Shown: one piece after another, positions 14,954 through 15,697 of the stretch
How positions within the stretch are numbered: the first letter of the stretch is position 1
How the letters are laid out: each line of letters begins with the position of its first letter
Assembly: GCA_002938115.1 (NCBI GenBank)
Contig: PTKD01000020.1
Location: forward strand, 1-15,697
Reading direction: 5' to 3'
Source: Alphaproteobacteria bacterium MarineAlpha9_Bin7
GTDB lineage: Bacteria > Pseudomonadota > Alphaproteobacteria > UBA7887
Length of the DNA: 15,697 nucleotides
Notes under the pieces: model-generated
The model's database searches: none
Seen by the model: only the letters and a program-made list of their open reading frames with translations
Told to the model about the DNA's origin: nothing
Made by a program: the position numbers and the translations under genes

Positions 14954-15478
14954 TTGAAGTTGGAAAGAGGCAACTGCATATCCGGGCACCGGCTTTATCC
15001 GGAGATTGAACCGTACTCCACGGGATGGCTTCGGTTAGAGGCGCCCCATGAAATGTATTGGGAGCAAAGCGGCAACGACTGTGGTGTGCCCGTGTTGTTC
15101 TTGCACGGCGGCCCTGGTGCGGGCGTAACGGCAACCAATCGAAGATTTTTTGACCCAAAACACTATAGAATTATTTTGTTTGATCAGCGTGGAGCTGGAA
15201 GATCGATACCTCTTGGAGAGCTCACGAACAATACTACCCAACATTTGGTAAACGACATTGAGGTGCTCCGAAACGAGTTGGGAGTTGATCGATGGGCGGT
15301 GTTCGGTGGCTCTTGGGGCTCGACGTTGGCATTGGCCTACGCAGAGTCTCACCCGGAACGATGTCTTTCCTTGGTTCTGCGCGGAATATTTCTGTGTAGG
15401 CCACCAGAGATCGAATGGTTTATGCGTGGTGTACGAACGGTATTCCCCGATGTTGACTCGACTAGCCACTATTCTTAA
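14954..15478 (+). pseudogene. pip: Proline iminopeptidase remnant, C-terminus missing
   Basis: An intact proline iminopeptidase removes N-terminal proline from peptides and is an alpha/beta hydrolase of about 310-320 residues. Here only the first half remains. YPEIEPY near the N-terminus, the oxyanion-hole HGGPGAG (51-57), FDQRGAGRS and the nucleophile Ser120 in GGSWGSTLAL are clear. Similarity stops after VRTVFPDV, near 15455, and the frame ends at 15478. The cap domain and the catalytic Asp and His are absent, and the three frames downstream do not resume the homology. The start is also poor: TTG 14954 has no ribosome binding site. The well-spaced AGAGG (14966-14970) points instead at an ATA codon (14978), exactly where family members begin. 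Both signs favour a decaying gene. An assembly junction could also explain the loss of the 3' half. Confidence 0.75.
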
Positions 15479-15595
15479 ATCGCATTCAAAATCAGTTACG
15501 AAGGCGGCATAAAGAATGCATTTGAATTCCTGAAGAGCAAGAATGTGCGGCATCGCTGTTCCAGCCTTCAGCAGCACCTAGTTGTATTTGTGGGC

Positions 15596-15697
15596 TTAAT
15601 GATCAAATGAGCGAGCAATGCGAAAGTCTTTAATACGGGGCTCATGGGTTGTGTCATCGAGTGTATATAACGGTGTTTCCCCATAGAAAGATGCCCA
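15596..15697 (-). CDS. C-terminal fragment of an unidentified protein
   Basis: On the minus strand the frame is open from the right edge to a TAA at 15598-15596 and gives 33 residues starting WASFYGETPLYTLDD and ending in ARSFDH. The composition is that of a normal soluble protein, without the low-complexity look of a shadow frame, and the other frames here are short. I do not recognise the family. It is convergent with the iminopeptidase remnant. Confidence 0.35.
   Translation of the reverse strand, partial: WASFYGETPLYTLDDTTHEPRIKDFRIARSFDH

Noticed and set aside
15035..15577. Minus-strand frame of 180 codons near the right edge
   Set aside because: It lies antisense to the clear iminopeptidase homology, shows no recognisable motif, and is an open-frame shadow.

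Overview
The window looks like a chromosomal segment of a free-living, probably aquatic alphaproteobacterium. This is an inference from gene content and gene order: an Rrf2 regulator heading a SUF operon that carries both SufU and SufT, a TerB-like gene followed by a 7Fe ferredoxin and CarD, and protein sequences that read as alphaproteobacterial. By eye the base composition is close to balanced. There are no rRNA or tRNA genes, CRISPR arrays, insertion sequences or phage genes that I can see.

Layout, left to right. (1) At 2-1057 (+) lies the 3' part of an ATP-grasp ligase whose start is outside the window. (2) At 1133-7518 (+) lies a complete Fe-S cluster assembly operon: a three-cysteine Rrf2 regulator, then sufB, sufC, sufD, sufS, sufU and sufT. 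Spacing is tight and sufS and sufU overlap by one base. Upstream of the regulator is an inverted repeat that matches the core of the IscR type-1 operator, which suggests Fe-S-sensitive autoregulation. (3) At 7538-11233 (-), convergent with suf, an orphan molybdopterin-binding hydroxylase large subunit (CoxL-like, form II) is followed by an MFS exporter. The large subunit has a candidate promoter whose spacer is filled by an inverted repeat. (4) At 11519-13791 (+) come a PduO-type cobalamin adenosyltransferase, a TerB-like protein, the ferredoxin FdxA and the RNA polymerase regulator CarD. (5) At 13896-14742 (+) is a phosphoprotein-phosphatase-fold protein that has lost most of its metal ligands. 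It starts at TTG, directly behind an 11-bp hairpin. (6) At 14954-15478 (+) is a proline iminopeptidase remnant that lacks its C-terminal half and has no convincing start codon. (7) At the right edge (-) is the tail of an unidentified gene.

How the genes fit together. SufS takes sulfur from cysteine, SufU is the likely sulfur acceptor, SufBCD is the scaffold and ATPase on which clusters form, and SufT helps maturation. The Rrf2 protein probably senses cluster supply. The ferredoxin FdxA is itself an Fe-S client. The molybdenum enzyme needs [2Fe-2S] partner subunits, which are not encoded here. No SufA or SufE gene lies in the operon.

The most unusual item is the degenerate phosphatase at 13936-14742 with its structured leader. 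I do not see a clear-cut new multigene system. Every gap between genes is under 300 bases.
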